This document shows, in pieces, positions 10,428 to 22,211 of a stretch of 64,000 nt of DNA. The DNA lies in the NCBI GenBank assembly GCA_019802505.1, contig JAFMOC010000159.1:2121001-2185000 (forward strand). The letters are read 5' to 3'. Positions within the stretch are counted from its first letter, which is position 1, and every line of letters begins with the position of its first letter. The notes under the pieces were generated by a model. The model had not been told where the DNA came from and did not search any database. It saw nothing but the letters and a program-made list of their open reading frames with translations. This DNA is from Corydoras sp. C115. Its lineage: Eukaryota > Chordata > Actinopteri > Siluriformes > Callichthyidae. The translations under genes were made by a program, and so were the position numbers.

Positions 10428-11993
10428 CAGTTAGGTCCATAAATCTTTGGACAGAGACAACATTTTTCTAATTTTGGTTCTGTAAATGACAACAATGAAT
10501 TTTAAACAAAACACTTCAGATGCAATTGAAGTTCAGACTTACAGCTTTAATTTAGTGGGTTGAACAAAATGATTGCATGAAAATTGCATAAGTAATTGTA
10601 AATAAAATAATTGTTTCTAATACTTGGTTGAAAAAACTTTGCTGGCAATGACTGCCTGAAGTCTTGAACTCATGGACATCACCAGACGCTGTGCTTCCTC
10701 TGTTTTAATGCTCTGCCAGGCCTTTCCTGAAGGAGTTTTCAGTTGCTGTTTGTTTGTGGGCCTTTCTGTCTGAAATTGTGTCTCTAATAAGTAAAATGCA
10801 GGTTCAATTGGGTTGAGATCAGATGACTGACTTTGCCATTCAAGAACGTTCCACTTTTTTGCTTTAATAAACTCCTGGGTTGCGTTGCCTTTATGTTTCG
10901 GGTCATTGTCCATCTGTATTATGAAATGTTGACAATTCAGATTGGCTGCATTTGAGCAAACAGTATGTCTCTGAATACCTCAGAATTCATCCGGATGCTT
11001 CTGTCCTGTGTCACATCATCAATAAACACTAGTGACCCAGTGCCTCTGGCAGCCATGCATGCCCAAGCCATCACACTGCCTCCACTGTGTTTTACAGACT
11101 GGTATGCTTTGGATCATGAGCTGTACCATGCTTTCGCCATACATTTTTCTTTCCTTCATTCTGGTAGAGGTTGATCTTGGTTTCATCTGTCCACAGAATG
11201 TTTTTCCAGAACTGTGCTGGGTTTTTTTTAGATGTTTTTAGCAAAGTCCAATCTAGCCTTTTTATTCTTGAGGCTTAAGAGTGGCTTGCACCATGCAGTG
11301 AACCCTCTGTATTTACTTGCATGCAGTCTTCTCTTTATGGTAGACTTGGATATTGATACGCCTACCTCCTGGAGAGTGTTGTTTACTTGGTTAGCTGTTG
11401 TGAATGGGTTTATCTTCACCATGGAAATTATTCTCTGATCATCTACCACTGTTGTCTTCTGTGGGCATCCAGGTCTTTTTGCATTGGTGAGTTTACCAGT
11501 GCTATCTTTTTTTTCCTCAGGATGTACCAAACTGTAGATTTTGCCACTCCTAATATTGTAGCAATTTTTTGGATGGGTTTTTTCTGTTTTCTCAGATTAA
11601 AGACCTGCATGGAGACCTGTTTCACCTGCATGGAGAGCTCCTTTGACCGCATGTTTTTTTTTAACAGCAAAATCTTCCAAATGCAAGCAGCATGCCTAAT
11701 ATCAACTCCAGACCTTTTGTCTGCTTAATTGAGAATGACATAACGAAGGAATTGCCCACACCTGCCCATGAAATAGCCTTTGAGTCAATTGTCCAATTAT
11801 TTTTGGTCCCTTTAAAAACAGGGTGGCACAGATTAAGGAGCTGAAACATCTAAATCCTTCATCCAATTTTAATGTGGATACCCTCAAATAAAAGCTAAAA
11901 GTCTAGACTTCATGTCCATGTCAATTAGATAATTAGTCAACAGGTAAAAAAACAAAATTTGCGTCAGTGTCCAAATATATATGGACCTAACTG
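10428..11993 (-). mobile_element. Tc1-like transposon, both termini present
   Basis: Left end 'cagttaggtccataaatctt' and right end '...tatatatggacctaactg' are inverted repeats flanked by TA. The length of 1566 bp is right for a complete Tc1-like element. It lies directly beside the previous Tc1 element (10421) and beside an (AC)n array on the other side. Confidence 0.9.
10617..11670 (-). pseudogene. Tc1-like transposase with frameshifts
   Basis: Minus strand. The N-terminal helix-turn-helix part is at 11670-11443 ('IATILGVAKSTVWYILR'), the second DNA-binding part at 11530-11228 ('VSISKSTIKRRLH'), and the catalytic part follows. The first Asp block 'ILWTDETKINLY' is readable near 11225-11170, and 10913-10617 carries 'MDNDPKH' and 'SDLNPIEPAF'. 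The spacing from Asp to Glu is 34 residues, so all DD34E residues are visible. The frame is broken at least twice, near 11443-11530 and between 11170 and 10913. Confidence 0.82.
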
Positions 11994-11996
11994 TAT

Positions 11997-11997
<1 letters not shown>

Positions 11998-12079
<82 letters not shown>
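11998..12079. repeat. (AC)n microsatellite
   Basis: About 40 uninterrupted AC dinucleotides directly beside the Tc1 right end. Confidence 0.97.
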
Positions 12080-12080
<1 letters not shown>

Positions 12081-12429
12081 TTGTGCTGACATGGTGCTGA
12101 TGCACTCTAAACAATTCTGAATGTCAGCCCCACAAATGTTCTCTATGTGGTCTGTTCTGCTGTAAATGTCATGATTTCACTCCATGCTGATAACAATGAC
12201 ATGATCCTCTTAAATATGTATGAGAAGTTTTACATTGTTAGTCTAATCAGTACAACACTCATAAACTAATTGTTATTTGACTGTGAGGTACAGTATGTTT
12301 TATGTTCAATGCTTACTGATGAACAAAAAATATCTTTTGTAATTTTGTGCGCGCATGTGGACGCGTTGGTAATTGGGGTTCTGTTCTGTGGAGTGCCCAC
12401 GGCGCTGAATGATGTGAATTTTCTTTGTT

Positions 12430-12900
12430 TTTAGAATGCTTTAAAAGCACGTTTTTTCACCCGCGTCAGGGTCGTTCGGTAGGAGAACTACTTCACGAAC
12501 TTAGGCAGGGATCTCGATCTGTGGCGGATTATGCTCTGGAGTTTCAAACCCTGGCTGTTCGCAGTGGTTGGAACAAATCGGTTCTCATTGTGGCATTCGA
12601 AGTGAGATTTCGGCAGAGCTGGTTTACAAGGATACAGATATGACACTGTCAGAGCTCATTACAGCCTCCATAAAGTTGGATCAGCTTTGGCAGACTCGGA
12701 AGAGCACTCCGTCTAGGGCCACTCCGTCTAAGGCCTTCAATCCCTGCATTATCTCCTCCGAGACACTTATGCAGGTGGAATCCATTCATCTTTCCGCCAG
12801 TAAGAGGAGCCGTCGCATCAGAGGTCGTCTTTGCTTGTATTGTGGTGCCAATAACCTTTTTTTTACACTTGTCCCACTTGTCCCTCTAATAGGGATCGTG
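12430..12900 (+). pseudogene. Gag remnant of gypsy element A
   Basis: Reads 'FFHPRQGRSVGELLHELRQG' and 'VADYALEFQTLAVRSGWN', matching the capsid region of the gag proteins at 37839 and 59655, then 'MQVESIHLSASKRSR' and a worn zinc knuckle beginning 'CLYCGANN'. One shift lies near 12600. No start region remains. Confidence 0.75.
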
Positions 12901-13339
12901 AGTCTACTACTTGAGTTAGAGCTACTACGTCAGCTCAGGACTCCATTATGGTAAGCACTTCTCTTGTAGTTATGCATAAACCCATGTTTTCTGTCGTATT
13001 ATCTTTTGCTAATCAAGTGTGAGCACCACTATGCTCATTCATTCACGCATTACATAGTGAAACTGTTCTTTCTGCTTATTTCCTCACCTGCTTCTCACCT
13101 TATTCTAGGTTTGCCTTGGCTTCAGCGGCATGACACCGTCATCCTGTGGGCTTCTCAGGACATTATCCATTGGTCTCCATTTTTCCTCTGAAGTTACCGA
13201 AGGAGGTCCCCTCTGACTATGTGGAGTTTGCTCAGGTATTCAGTTTGTCCGATTCCGTGTTGCTACCAACCACCTCACCGTGATTTTGACTGTGCCATTG
13301 ATCTCATAGAGGGTGCCAGACTACCTCGGGTAGAGCCGG

Positions 13340-14060
13340 GCCATGTGTGATTACATTACTGAGTCACTTGCTAATGGTATAATTCGACACTCGAAATCTC
13401 ATGTGGCTGCTGTTTTTTTTTTTTTTTTTGTTCCTAAGAAACATTTGTATCTTAGGCCATGTATTGATTATAGAGTACTCAACCACGCTACACGCAAGAT
13501 GGCCAACCCTCTTCCTCTTGTCCTTTCTGCTTTAGAGAGGCTGCCACCATTTTCACCAAATTAGACCTCTGTAATGCTTACAATCTGGTGCATATTAGGG
13601 AGAGGGACGAATGGAAGACCTAGTTTGTTACCACGTAGGGTCAATATGAATACCTGGTTATGCCCTTTGGCCTCACTAACGCTCCAGGCATTTTCCAGTC
13701 ATTTATCAATGAGGTTTTAAGGTTTTTTTTTTCTGGAGAATTTTGTCTTAGTTTATTTTGACTACATTTTAATCTTTTCCAACGATTTAAAACTCACGAA
13801 AATGTGAATTTCACCGGTCCCTACCACCATTAAGGAACTACAGCGATTTTTGGGGCTCTCCAACTTTTATCGTAAGTTCATACTGTCTTTTTGTTCTCTT
13901 GCGATACCGCTCACCAACTTACTAAAGGGTGTACCCCGTCTTCTTTTGTGGAGTGCAGAGGTTGATCAAGCATTTAGTATGCTTAAGTCTAAATTTAGTT
14001 CTGCTCTTGTCTTGTCTCACCCTGACCCTAATCAACCATTTTTTGTTGAAGTGGACGTTT
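13340..14060 (+). pseudogene. RT and start of RNase H of gypsy element A
   Basis: RT blocks include 'FVPKKHLYLRPCIDYRVLNH', the first Asp block 'LDLCNAYNLVHIRERDEWKT', 'YLVMPFGLTNAPGIFQSFIN' and the site where YLDD would stand (about 13755), which is altered. The connection reads 'LSNFYRKFILSFCSLAIPLT' and RNase H starts 'FFVEVDV' at 14040 before it is cut by a SINE. Stops and a T-run (13414-13431) break the frame. Confidence 0.75.
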
Positions 14061-14147
14061 GCAAACTCCACTCAGATTGGGATTCGAACCGGGAATCCCT
14101 AGAGCTGAGAGGAGAACATGCTAACCACTAAGCCACTGTGCTGCCCC
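14060..14147 (-). mobile_element. SINE head fragment inside gypsy A
   Basis: Reverse complement of the SINE head: 'ctaaccactaagccactgtg' ends it near 14147 and 'gattcgaaccgggaatccct' is the B-box region. Only about 88 bp remain. Confidence 0.8.
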
Positions 14148-14149
14148 CA

Positions 14150-14542
14150 AACAGAACATGAACATTAATAAAAGCAAATGCATTTTGATTTTGACATTGT
14201 AAAAAAATATTCATCCCCCCCCCACTCTAAATGAAAGTGGTACATTTTAATTCTTTTGGAGCGAAGTCCTTCACTCATCTTGTCAGTCAAAGTGCAAAAT
14301 CACAAACAGAAACTATCTAATGTAGATGATTCGGGAGGCAGTGCTTCGGCTTTAGGCACGGAGGCGGGGCCACATACACGAATGAATCACATTTTGTGTG
14401 AATGTGTGCACGTGTGTGTATAAGCGCTTCCAATTCTGTGCTGTAAAAAAAGCGCTGATATGTCATAAACGCTTTTTTTTTTTCAAATCTCCATTGCGAT
14501 CAACCTGACACCCCTTCGCGATCCACGTATTGAGCACCCCTG
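14150..14542. mobile_element. hAT-type non-autonomous fragment
   Basis: The right end reads, in reverse complement, 'caggggtgctcaatacgtgg', a typical hAT terminus, followed by 'atcgcgaaggggtgtcaggt'. The left terminus was not found. After 14542 the gypsy RNase H frame resumes ('TGLGTVLSQGAGL'). No coding frame. Confidence 0.55.
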
Positions 14543-14864
14543 CTCTACTGGATTGGGAACAGTTTTGTCCCAAGGTGCGGGGCTCAATTGTAGTCTACGA
14601 CCGGTGGCATTTTGATCTCGCAAGTTGTCTTAAGCTGTGAGAAATTATAGTATTTACTATAGTAGTTACTCACCATTAAAATCGCTCTAAAGAAATGACA
14701 TTATTGGTTGATGGGGGCTAACCACCCTTGTGTAGTTATTATCGACCACAAGAACCTAGAATATCTTAAAGGAGCCAAGCGGTTGAATGCTTGTTAGTCT
14801 AGATAGTCGTTGTTCTTTAACAATTTAATCTCATTTCGGCCAGGTCACAGTAATATTCCTGCAG

Positions 14865-15680
14865 ATGATCTCGCTTGTCTACACCCTGTCAATGAGGACT
14901 TGCCCGAAGATGCTCCTATTCTCCCTGACGAACTGCTTTGTGAACTCTGTGCATTGGGAGATTGACCACAAGATTGTGAGCTCCTTACAGTCATTACCCT
15001 CACCTTCTGTATGTGCCCAAGTCGTTTTGCACTCCTATTCTGGTCATCCTGGTGTTGAATGCACTATACATCTTCTCCGCTGTAAATACTGGTGGGAGAC
15101 GTTAAACTCTTGACGTACAGCGATTAGTGCGTTCCTGTTCCATTTGTGCAGCCTCTAAAACACCTAAGGCTTTACCAGCTGGTAAACGACAACCATTACT
15201 GGTTCCTACACGTACCTGGTCCCATTTGGCTATAGACTTTGTGTCCGATTTACCTAGTTCTGATGGTTTTACTATTATAGTTATCCTGATGGATCGCTTT
15301 TCATGGGCTGTGTGGTTTTTCCCATTGGCTTCTCTCCCTTCTGCTCTAAAACTACAGAACTTCTTTTTAAAAATACATTTCCGGTATTTGGTATACTGGA
15401 GGATATTCTTTCTGACCGAGGCTCTCAATTTACATCTGCTGTATGAAGGTCATTTTTCGAGAAATTTGGGATCCACAGTTAGCTTAACATCTGGTTACTA
15501 CCCTGAGAGCAATGGTCAGTGTGAGAGAGCTAACCAGGAACTTGGTAAGTTTCTTCGTATTTTTGCTTTTAGCAATGCCTCTGATTGGGCATGTTTTCTT
15601 CCCTGGGCAGAAATTGCCCAGAAATCCATCCATCACTCAGCCACTGGTTTTACACCTTTTCAATGTATAGTATTTTAGGG
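14865..15680 (+). pseudogene. Integrase remnant of gypsy element A
   Basis: The HHCC zinc-binding region is split: 'YSGHPGVECTIHLLRCKYWW' (15030-15100) and 'CSICAASKTPKALPAGK' (15130-15180). The core follows with 'HLAIDFVSDLPSSDGFTIIV' (first Asp) and 'YYPESNGQCERANQELGKFL' (catalytic Glu). The second Asp block is scrambled by a shift near 15400. The frame 15127-15678 is otherwise open. Confidence 0.8.
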
Positions 15681-15817
15681 TTTCACCCACAGTTTGCAGT
15701 ATGGGACCCAGAACCCTCCAATTCAACAGTCATTGATGAATGGTTTAAGCATAGTGAGAAGGTCTGGGAACAGGTTCACCAGCGTGTGGAAAATGTTTTA
15801 CTACATAATAAATTGGT

Positions 15818-16040
15818 GCAGAAACAAGGCCCACGTTTATTCTCCTGGAGACTGGGTTTGGCTTAGTTCTCTGAAATGATTAGATTCTTAGGTCCATTCA
15901 TTATTCTGATACGATTGTATTTATTATATTTATGATATGAGTAAAAACTCAGAATAATGAATGGACCTAAGAATCGAATCATTTCAGAGAACTAAACCAA
16001 ACCAAGACTCCAAAAGAATAAACATGGGCCTTGTTTCTGC
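15818..16040. repeat. Imperfect palindrome, 92-nt arms
   Basis: Arms 15818-15909 and 15949-16040 are reverse complements with about seven mismatches and a 39-nt loop. Both arms are gypsy integrase C-terminal sequence ('ggtccattcattattctga' at the inner edge). It looks like a second, inverted gypsy copy joined tail to tail. Confidence 0.9.
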
Positions 16041-16215
16041 GACAATTTCGTCCTTGCGTTGGTTCACGCTCACTTGCTACATGTGTTGTACCTTCAGGAT
16101 TAATCCGCTGCTTTGTTCTCTTCTCTGGAGGGTTTACTGTGTCGGAGATTGACTCCATCGCGGGCAACGCAGTTTGTACATTCGGCGTTTCATTATCAGT
16201 GTTGTGATCATCTTT

Positions 16216-17629
16216 ATCACGATATGCAGGTGTTGGATTTTTGTTTTGTTCTGTTCTGTTGTTTTAAAAATAATTAATTAGTGAAATTAAATAAAAAGTA
16301 GCAGTAAATAATTGTTAGGTTGCAAGTTTTTTCATTAGCTTTGGTTTACGGCACATATGGATGATGCTGCCAAATATGCATTAACAGGTTCAAAAGGTTT
16401 ACACAAACATTCCTCATAATGTTGACAAACCAACACCTGCACTTTAGCACTAATATAAATTCTATTCAAAATTAATTTAAATGAAGCAGACGGAACCTTC
16501 TGTGCATCATTTCCGTTCGCCATTCTCGGCAAACTGAGCCAAATTTAGCATGGCATGTGTTGCAGTGTCTAGAGTTAATATGCAACTCCTGAGTGAAACT
16601 CGCCTGTGAACTTTAGTTCCCCTTATGTTTCTTGGTCTTCCCGCTATCCTATAGGATGCATAAAGAATACCATGTATTCTCTGTGCAACTGCATGTACCA
16701 AACCGTGTGCTCCCTATGGAACCATTTTGTACGAATAAATCTACTGTTACAGCCTAATATATACACATAAATTCTTATTATATACAAAGTACAGGACAGA
16801 ATCAAGAATTAAATCTGAAAAATTTTAGTGTGGCACATAAGACCCCAACATATACATTAGTCATGACTGTATAATAAATATTATTTAAGTTAAACATTCA
16901 AAAACACTTGCATTAAATGTTTAAATGTATTTGGGCCTTGCTGCATGGCAGTTATAGCAAATGCAGTCCAGCTTTCTGAATACAACTACATTAGAATAAT
17001 AACAGCCTTGCTGAATCTGTAATGGGCCCTTTAATATCACAGTGAGTGGCAGGCAATGGCCAGGGCTTTTTGTCTGATTAAAACAAATGAAAGCTCCATT
17101 ATGACATGCGATTGACTACCCGCACCTCCCACCAAGCTTCCCACTAATGGAGGGTGAAAATAGTGAGAGATTGTCATTTAGCAAACCTAAATGTCTGTTG
17201 CTTCCTGCGTTAAATAAACCACACATCTGAAGTGCAGGGCGAAGACGGCTCAAGTTAGGCCATTTAAATTTTATGTGCGCATGCATTAAGGCACATGTGG
17301 AAAAGGTATGTGGAAGTCTATTACTATACTAAATTTATTGGAAGTTTTCCTGAAGAGTGATGTTAAAGGTGAACTGAACTAAAGCTGTAACTGCTAATAT
17401 CATTTCCTTTAATGACCTGAATATGCAAATGTTAATTAAGGACAAATAATAAAACAATGTCCTGTATATAAAACCTCAGTACATTTTTATGATCATTTAG
17501 TAAACAGACCAAAAGTGTAGAGAGTACAACAGTAATAGCACATAAATTTTAATGTCTTCCAAACTAAATGGAATTTAAAAAGGCAGCATGCAAAAAATGT
17601 TTAAACATCCTGTGTTTGAGTCCTGCACA
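16216..17629. other. Unassigned; possible conserved non-coding element
   Basis: No gene recognised. The minus-strand frames at 16335-16701 have no known family. The segment 16960-17290 is more complex than its AT-rich surroundings and carries 'gtaatgggccctttaat' and 'agctccattatgacatgc', the look of a vertebrate enhancer. This is inference only. Confidence 0.35.
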
Positions 17630-17639
17630 GATAAAAAAA

Positions 17640-17797
17640 AAAGGGGGGGGGGGTAAAGGATCAGATAATGATCAGGTTTGAAAATTCTACAGTGTAGCTG
17701 GTTTTCTTCATAATTAATGAATTATGATTTTCTCATTTTTAAGTCGCTTTGGATAAAAGCGTCTGCTAAATGACAGTGTAAGGTAATGTAAATGTAG
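17640..17797 (+). mobile_element. L2 LINE 3' UTR fragment
   Basis: Ends with the L2 tail in plus orientation, 'gtcgctttggataaaagcgt' followed by 'ctgctaaatga' (17744-17776). The segment upstream, 'ctacagtgtagctggttttc', matches the L2 3' UTR at 7830. A G/A run precedes it. Confidence 0.75.
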
Positions 17798-18037
17798 GAC
17801 TGCATACACAGCAGCAAAAACGACAGCAAATACTGTTGTGCAGGTAAACAAAATTTAATACTAGGCATTAGATGCAATAATTACATAAAACAGAAGTTTT
17901 GCACACTGATGTGTATTGTTTATGAAATATAGAATATCTAACAATGTTACATCACAATGAAGAGGGAAATCATAAAAAGGCTCAATTTCACTGCTGATAT
18001 TTGATCAGCAAATTTTTTTTTATGTTGTAATGCAATT

Positions 18038-18228
18038 TTGCCAAAGTTAGGAAAAACTGGGTTAAGTGAATTACCAAACAAACTAACTGGTAATATTTTA
18101 TTTTGGAAATTAGATTACATGAGGTGGGATTCCATATGGAAAATTAATGTCACTTCCTATTCCTGCCAATATGTGCATAATAATTGTCATCTCAGTTCCA
18201 ATAATAAATATGAATGCATAAATCAAGC
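18038..18228 (-). other. Probable ufm1 3' UTR
   Basis: AT-rich minus-strand DNA follows the ufm1 stop. An AATAAA signal (plus-strand 'tttatt', 18097-18102) lies about 130 nt past the stop. Other AT-rich candidates lie further on, so the true cleavage site is open. Confidence 0.4.
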
Positions 18229-21200
18229 TCAGGCCAACAGAATAAATGCTGGACACTTTCCTTTTCCAACTCGGTCTCGTGGAATGATGCGAAGCTCTGA
18301 TCCATGTTTTAAAAATACATTTCCTATGAGTGAGATGAAGAAAGAGAGAGCAAGTAACAAATAAAGTAGTGCAATCATGGTTTATGCATACATTTGATTT
18401 TGAACTGTTTCTGTGGCTACACTATATTGCCAAAAATACTGCCAACCCCAAACCATAACAACCAAGAGTTGAAACCACCATCATTTAGCATAAAATGTTA
18501 TTTTAAATAGTAATATGACCTATAAGAAAGTTGCAATTAGTCATTAAAGGCTTTAGAATGTGCAGCCTAACATGAGGAGACAAACCTGCTGTTTGTGCTG
18601 GATTGATTCCGATGCCATCTGCACAAGAACAAAAACCAAAACTAATGAGAATCTTTTTACAGTGACATAAATATGTGCAACAAACTTAGCATTTATAATA
18701 ATCCATTCATCCATTATCTACAGCTTTATCCACTACTAGGGTCACGGGGGGTTTCCCATGCCCATCAATGGGAGAACGTTTCGGGTGCTGGGCAGATACA
18801 CCCAGGACAGGGTGCCAATCTATTGCTGGGCATAATAATAATACATTTATTTAAAATTAATATAATTTTAATACAGGTACAATTATTGCACTTTAATAAG
18901 AAATAGGAAAGCTCAGATCAGGAAAAGATAAGAGACTAAAGCTCCATGCAATATGTGGTAAATTTTTTAAATAAACTAAATTTACTAATAATTAAAAAAA
19001 AAAAAAGCCATGAAAAAGTTCAATTTAAATTACAAAGAGCACTGTTATTCAGGAAAACAGGGTAGATCATTTATTTAATTTATTCTTTAATATATTTTTT
19101 TATTTGGACTATAAATTATTTCATTTTAAATGATTAAATAACTATAATTGTTCACATTTGCAGTTGACAACTTTATGTGACCACAGTGGCTTAGTGGTTA
19201 GCACGTTCGCCTCTCAGCACTAGGGATTCCCGGTTTGAATCCCAATCTGTGTGGAGTTTCCATGCTCTCCCCGTGTCCGCGTGGGTTTCCTCCGGGTTCT
19301 CTGGTTTCCTCCCACAGTCCAAAAACATGGATAAAGTCTATTGAATTCTCCAAATTGCCCCATATAGAGTGTGTCTGTGTGAGTGAGTGTGTGCCCAGCG
19401 ATGGATTGGCTCAATTGCCCATGTCCTGGGTCTATCTGCCCAGCGCCCGAAATGTTCTCCCCTGGATGGGCATGGGGAACCCCACCGCGACCCTACTAGA
19501 GGATAAAGTGGGAGATAATGGATGGATGGAACTTTATGTGACAAAAATTAAAAAGAAAATATTTTTAGTGATAAGAATTTGATTTGGTTAAATATTAGGG
19601 TTGTTTTTTTGGGTGCCCACAAATTTTCGATAATTTACCTTACTATTTACTCTATTTTCGCTTACACTTGATATTATGCCAGTAAAGGGAGGCACCAGCT
19701 TCACTCACCATTTGTAATAATGGCACTAGTAGCAGCAGGCACTTTAAACTAAAGACAGAAAGAGAGACAAATGGCAAACAATGTTATAATCATTTAAATT
19801 AAGTTAAATAAGCTTTGACACACCCTGCTTATCCTACATTTAGAGAAATAAAACAAGCAAATCCTTTTTTGCTAAAATATCAGAGGATTTTTGTTTAAAA
19901 TAAAATAAATAAATAAAATAAAAACTTTAAAAAAGGCAATATTGGTTGGTTTGACAGCGAAAAAGAACTGTTAATACTGAATCCTATGGCTTAAGAAAAC
20001 ACAAAGTATTGACATTTCTCTGCGACAACGCAATATAATGATGAAGGTTGTGTAATAACTGCCTGCTGTCATGAATAAAAACAATACCCAAATAAGAGCT
20101 GCACAGTCATTTATTCATTTTTGCTTTGTGCTTTCACCTTTTAATGCAGACCAGCAACATGCTGTTTTTTTCTCTCATGCAAATAAAGTGTGCCAGCATT
20201 AGTGCAACAAAGTGAAATTATTTGCCAGACACACAATCTATATCTGAAGGCATTAATAGGGAAAGTGCAGCAATTCAAAAAGCTTCCTAACATGCTTTGT
20301 TATCTCAAACTTGCACAAAGATATTTAAGGCCCTGTCAAGCTTGGCATTTTATTTATGAAGTATTGAAAAAAATAAACACAAAGAAACAGTGGGTTATTG
20401 CAGAATCAAGGCAGAAAGAAGGGCAGAAATGATGGCTACAATCACTGGGCTTCGTGCCATATCTCATCACAGAATTAGGAAAAAAAAAAAAAATCATTGC
20501 ACTTTCTCAAAAGTACTATTCGAAGCAGAGCCAGTTTCCAAATAGAGAAAGATGAAACATGAAAAATAAGCTAACAAACAGATGAGTGCAAATATATAAC
20601 CATGATTTAAAAAAATGTTGTTAAATGTAAATAGAATGTTATTAGCAGAAGGCCATATTTTATTTCCATAACCAATATATTGTTTTTTTATTACTATGAA
20701 AAAACTTGACATTTTTTCGTTCCATAAAAAATACTAACTCATTTTCAATCGAAGATAAGATAGACCTTTATTTGTCCCACAATGGGGAAATTCACTTTCT
20801 CAGCAGCAGATACATTAGAAGAAATGTGAAAAAGGTATTTAGTCTTTAGAAAAAAAAAATTACAAAGCTAGGAAAAATCTTAATAGACTTAGAAATCTGT
20901 ATGTGTAGGATAATTTCTAATTCAGTTATTTACAGACATAGAAAATAAAATGAAACAAATATTACACATATGGTATAATTTGAATCTGATTAAGCAGCAG
21001 ACATGTATTGCACACAAATGATTGAAATGTATTGCACCATCAATGATACATTTATTGCGGTTAGTCCCAGTGATTACTGGGAGCAGTGTTGATTGTACAG
21101 TCTAACTGCAGCAGGAATGAAGGAAGTGCGGTAAAGCTCCCTGACACACTTCGGATGTCTTAGCCTGTCACTGAAGGTGCTGCCCAGTGTTGCTAGAGTC

Positions 21201-22177
21201 TCATACATGGGGTGGCTTAGCATCCTTGTTTAGCATCCTCTTGTCTCCCACCACCTGCACCGAATCTAAGGGTTCCCCCAGGACAGAGCTGGCCTTCCTA
21301 ATGAGTTTGTCCAGTCTGTTCCTGTCTGCATGCGTGATGCTGCTGCCCCAGCACACCACTCCATAAAATATGGCTGATGCCACCACAGTGTCAAAAAAGC
21401 TCCTGAGGAGTGGCCCCCACATCCCAAACGACCTTAGTCTCCTCAGCAGATACAGCCTGCTCTGTCCTTTTTTTTATAAAGTGCAGTGGTGTTGTCTGAC
21501 CAGTCCAGTTTAGTGTTGAGGTAAACACACACATGTAGTTATAGTTAAGTTATAGAGTTCACCGTGTCCTTCTCAAATAGTGGGGCGCAGTGCGGTGTCT
21601 GGGGGGGGGGGGGGGGGGCGCAGTGCGGTGTCTGGGGGGGGGGGGGGGGGGCGCACAAGATATCACAGAGTGATATTAAGTGTACTGAACAAACCCTCAA
21701 GAGACAACAAGAGACAACGCCTGGCTTCACTGTAACTGAGGTGGGAGACGAAGATTGGCCGGTGTGTCTTCGCTGTCTTAAAATGTTGGCAGCGGACAGC
21801 ATAGCCAAATAAATGAAGGCGTCACTTAAAGACATTACATCCCAATCACGCTGATAAGCCGCTTGAGTTTTTTATTCGAAAACGTGACGTGTAGAACCAC
21901 CATCCATCCCACTTTATGAAAGCTACTTTAGAAAAGCTGATTTTCTGAAGTAAACTGTAGCCATTATGCCATTCTGACTTCCTCATTTTGATAAAAAAAT
22001 GTTGCTGATGAATTTGGATTTATTATTATTTATTGATTTTATTTAATTTCATTTTTCAGTATCAAATGTCAGTCAGTTCAAAAATGTTTCTAGTTTAAAT
22101 AAGGATTTCATTAGTTTTTGTTACAAACTAAAAAATTAATAAAATTATTCTTTATTCTAAGTTGATTTATATTTTTA

Positions 22178-22211
<34 letters not shown>

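Larger units (their letters stand above)
12360..16200 (+). mobile_element. Decayed gypsy (Tf1/sushi-like chromovirus) element A
   Basis: Plus strand in the order gag (12430-12900), protease end (13080-13190), reverse transcriptase (13340-13790), RNase H start (13850-14060), then after two foreign insertions RNase H end (14548-14860), integrase zinc-binding and core (14990-15680), and the C-terminal domain to 15910. Every domain is broken by stops or shifts. A SINE piece (14060-14147) and a hAT piece (about 14150-14542) interrupt RNase H. The 3' end runs into an inverted copy of its own tail (15949-16040) and a possible LTR remnant to about 16200. No full LTR was found. Confidence 0.82.

Noticed and set aside
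11884..12114. 76-codon frame with Cys-Val repeats
   Set aside because: It is just the (AC)n microsatellite read in one frame.
16335..16701. Minus-strand small genes of 64-65 codons
   Set aside because: Two short overlapping frames, no recognised motif, no splice sites that join them.
21564..21812. 82-codon Gly-rich frame
   Set aside because: It comes from the G runs and the decayed hAT BED-finger region, not from a live gene.
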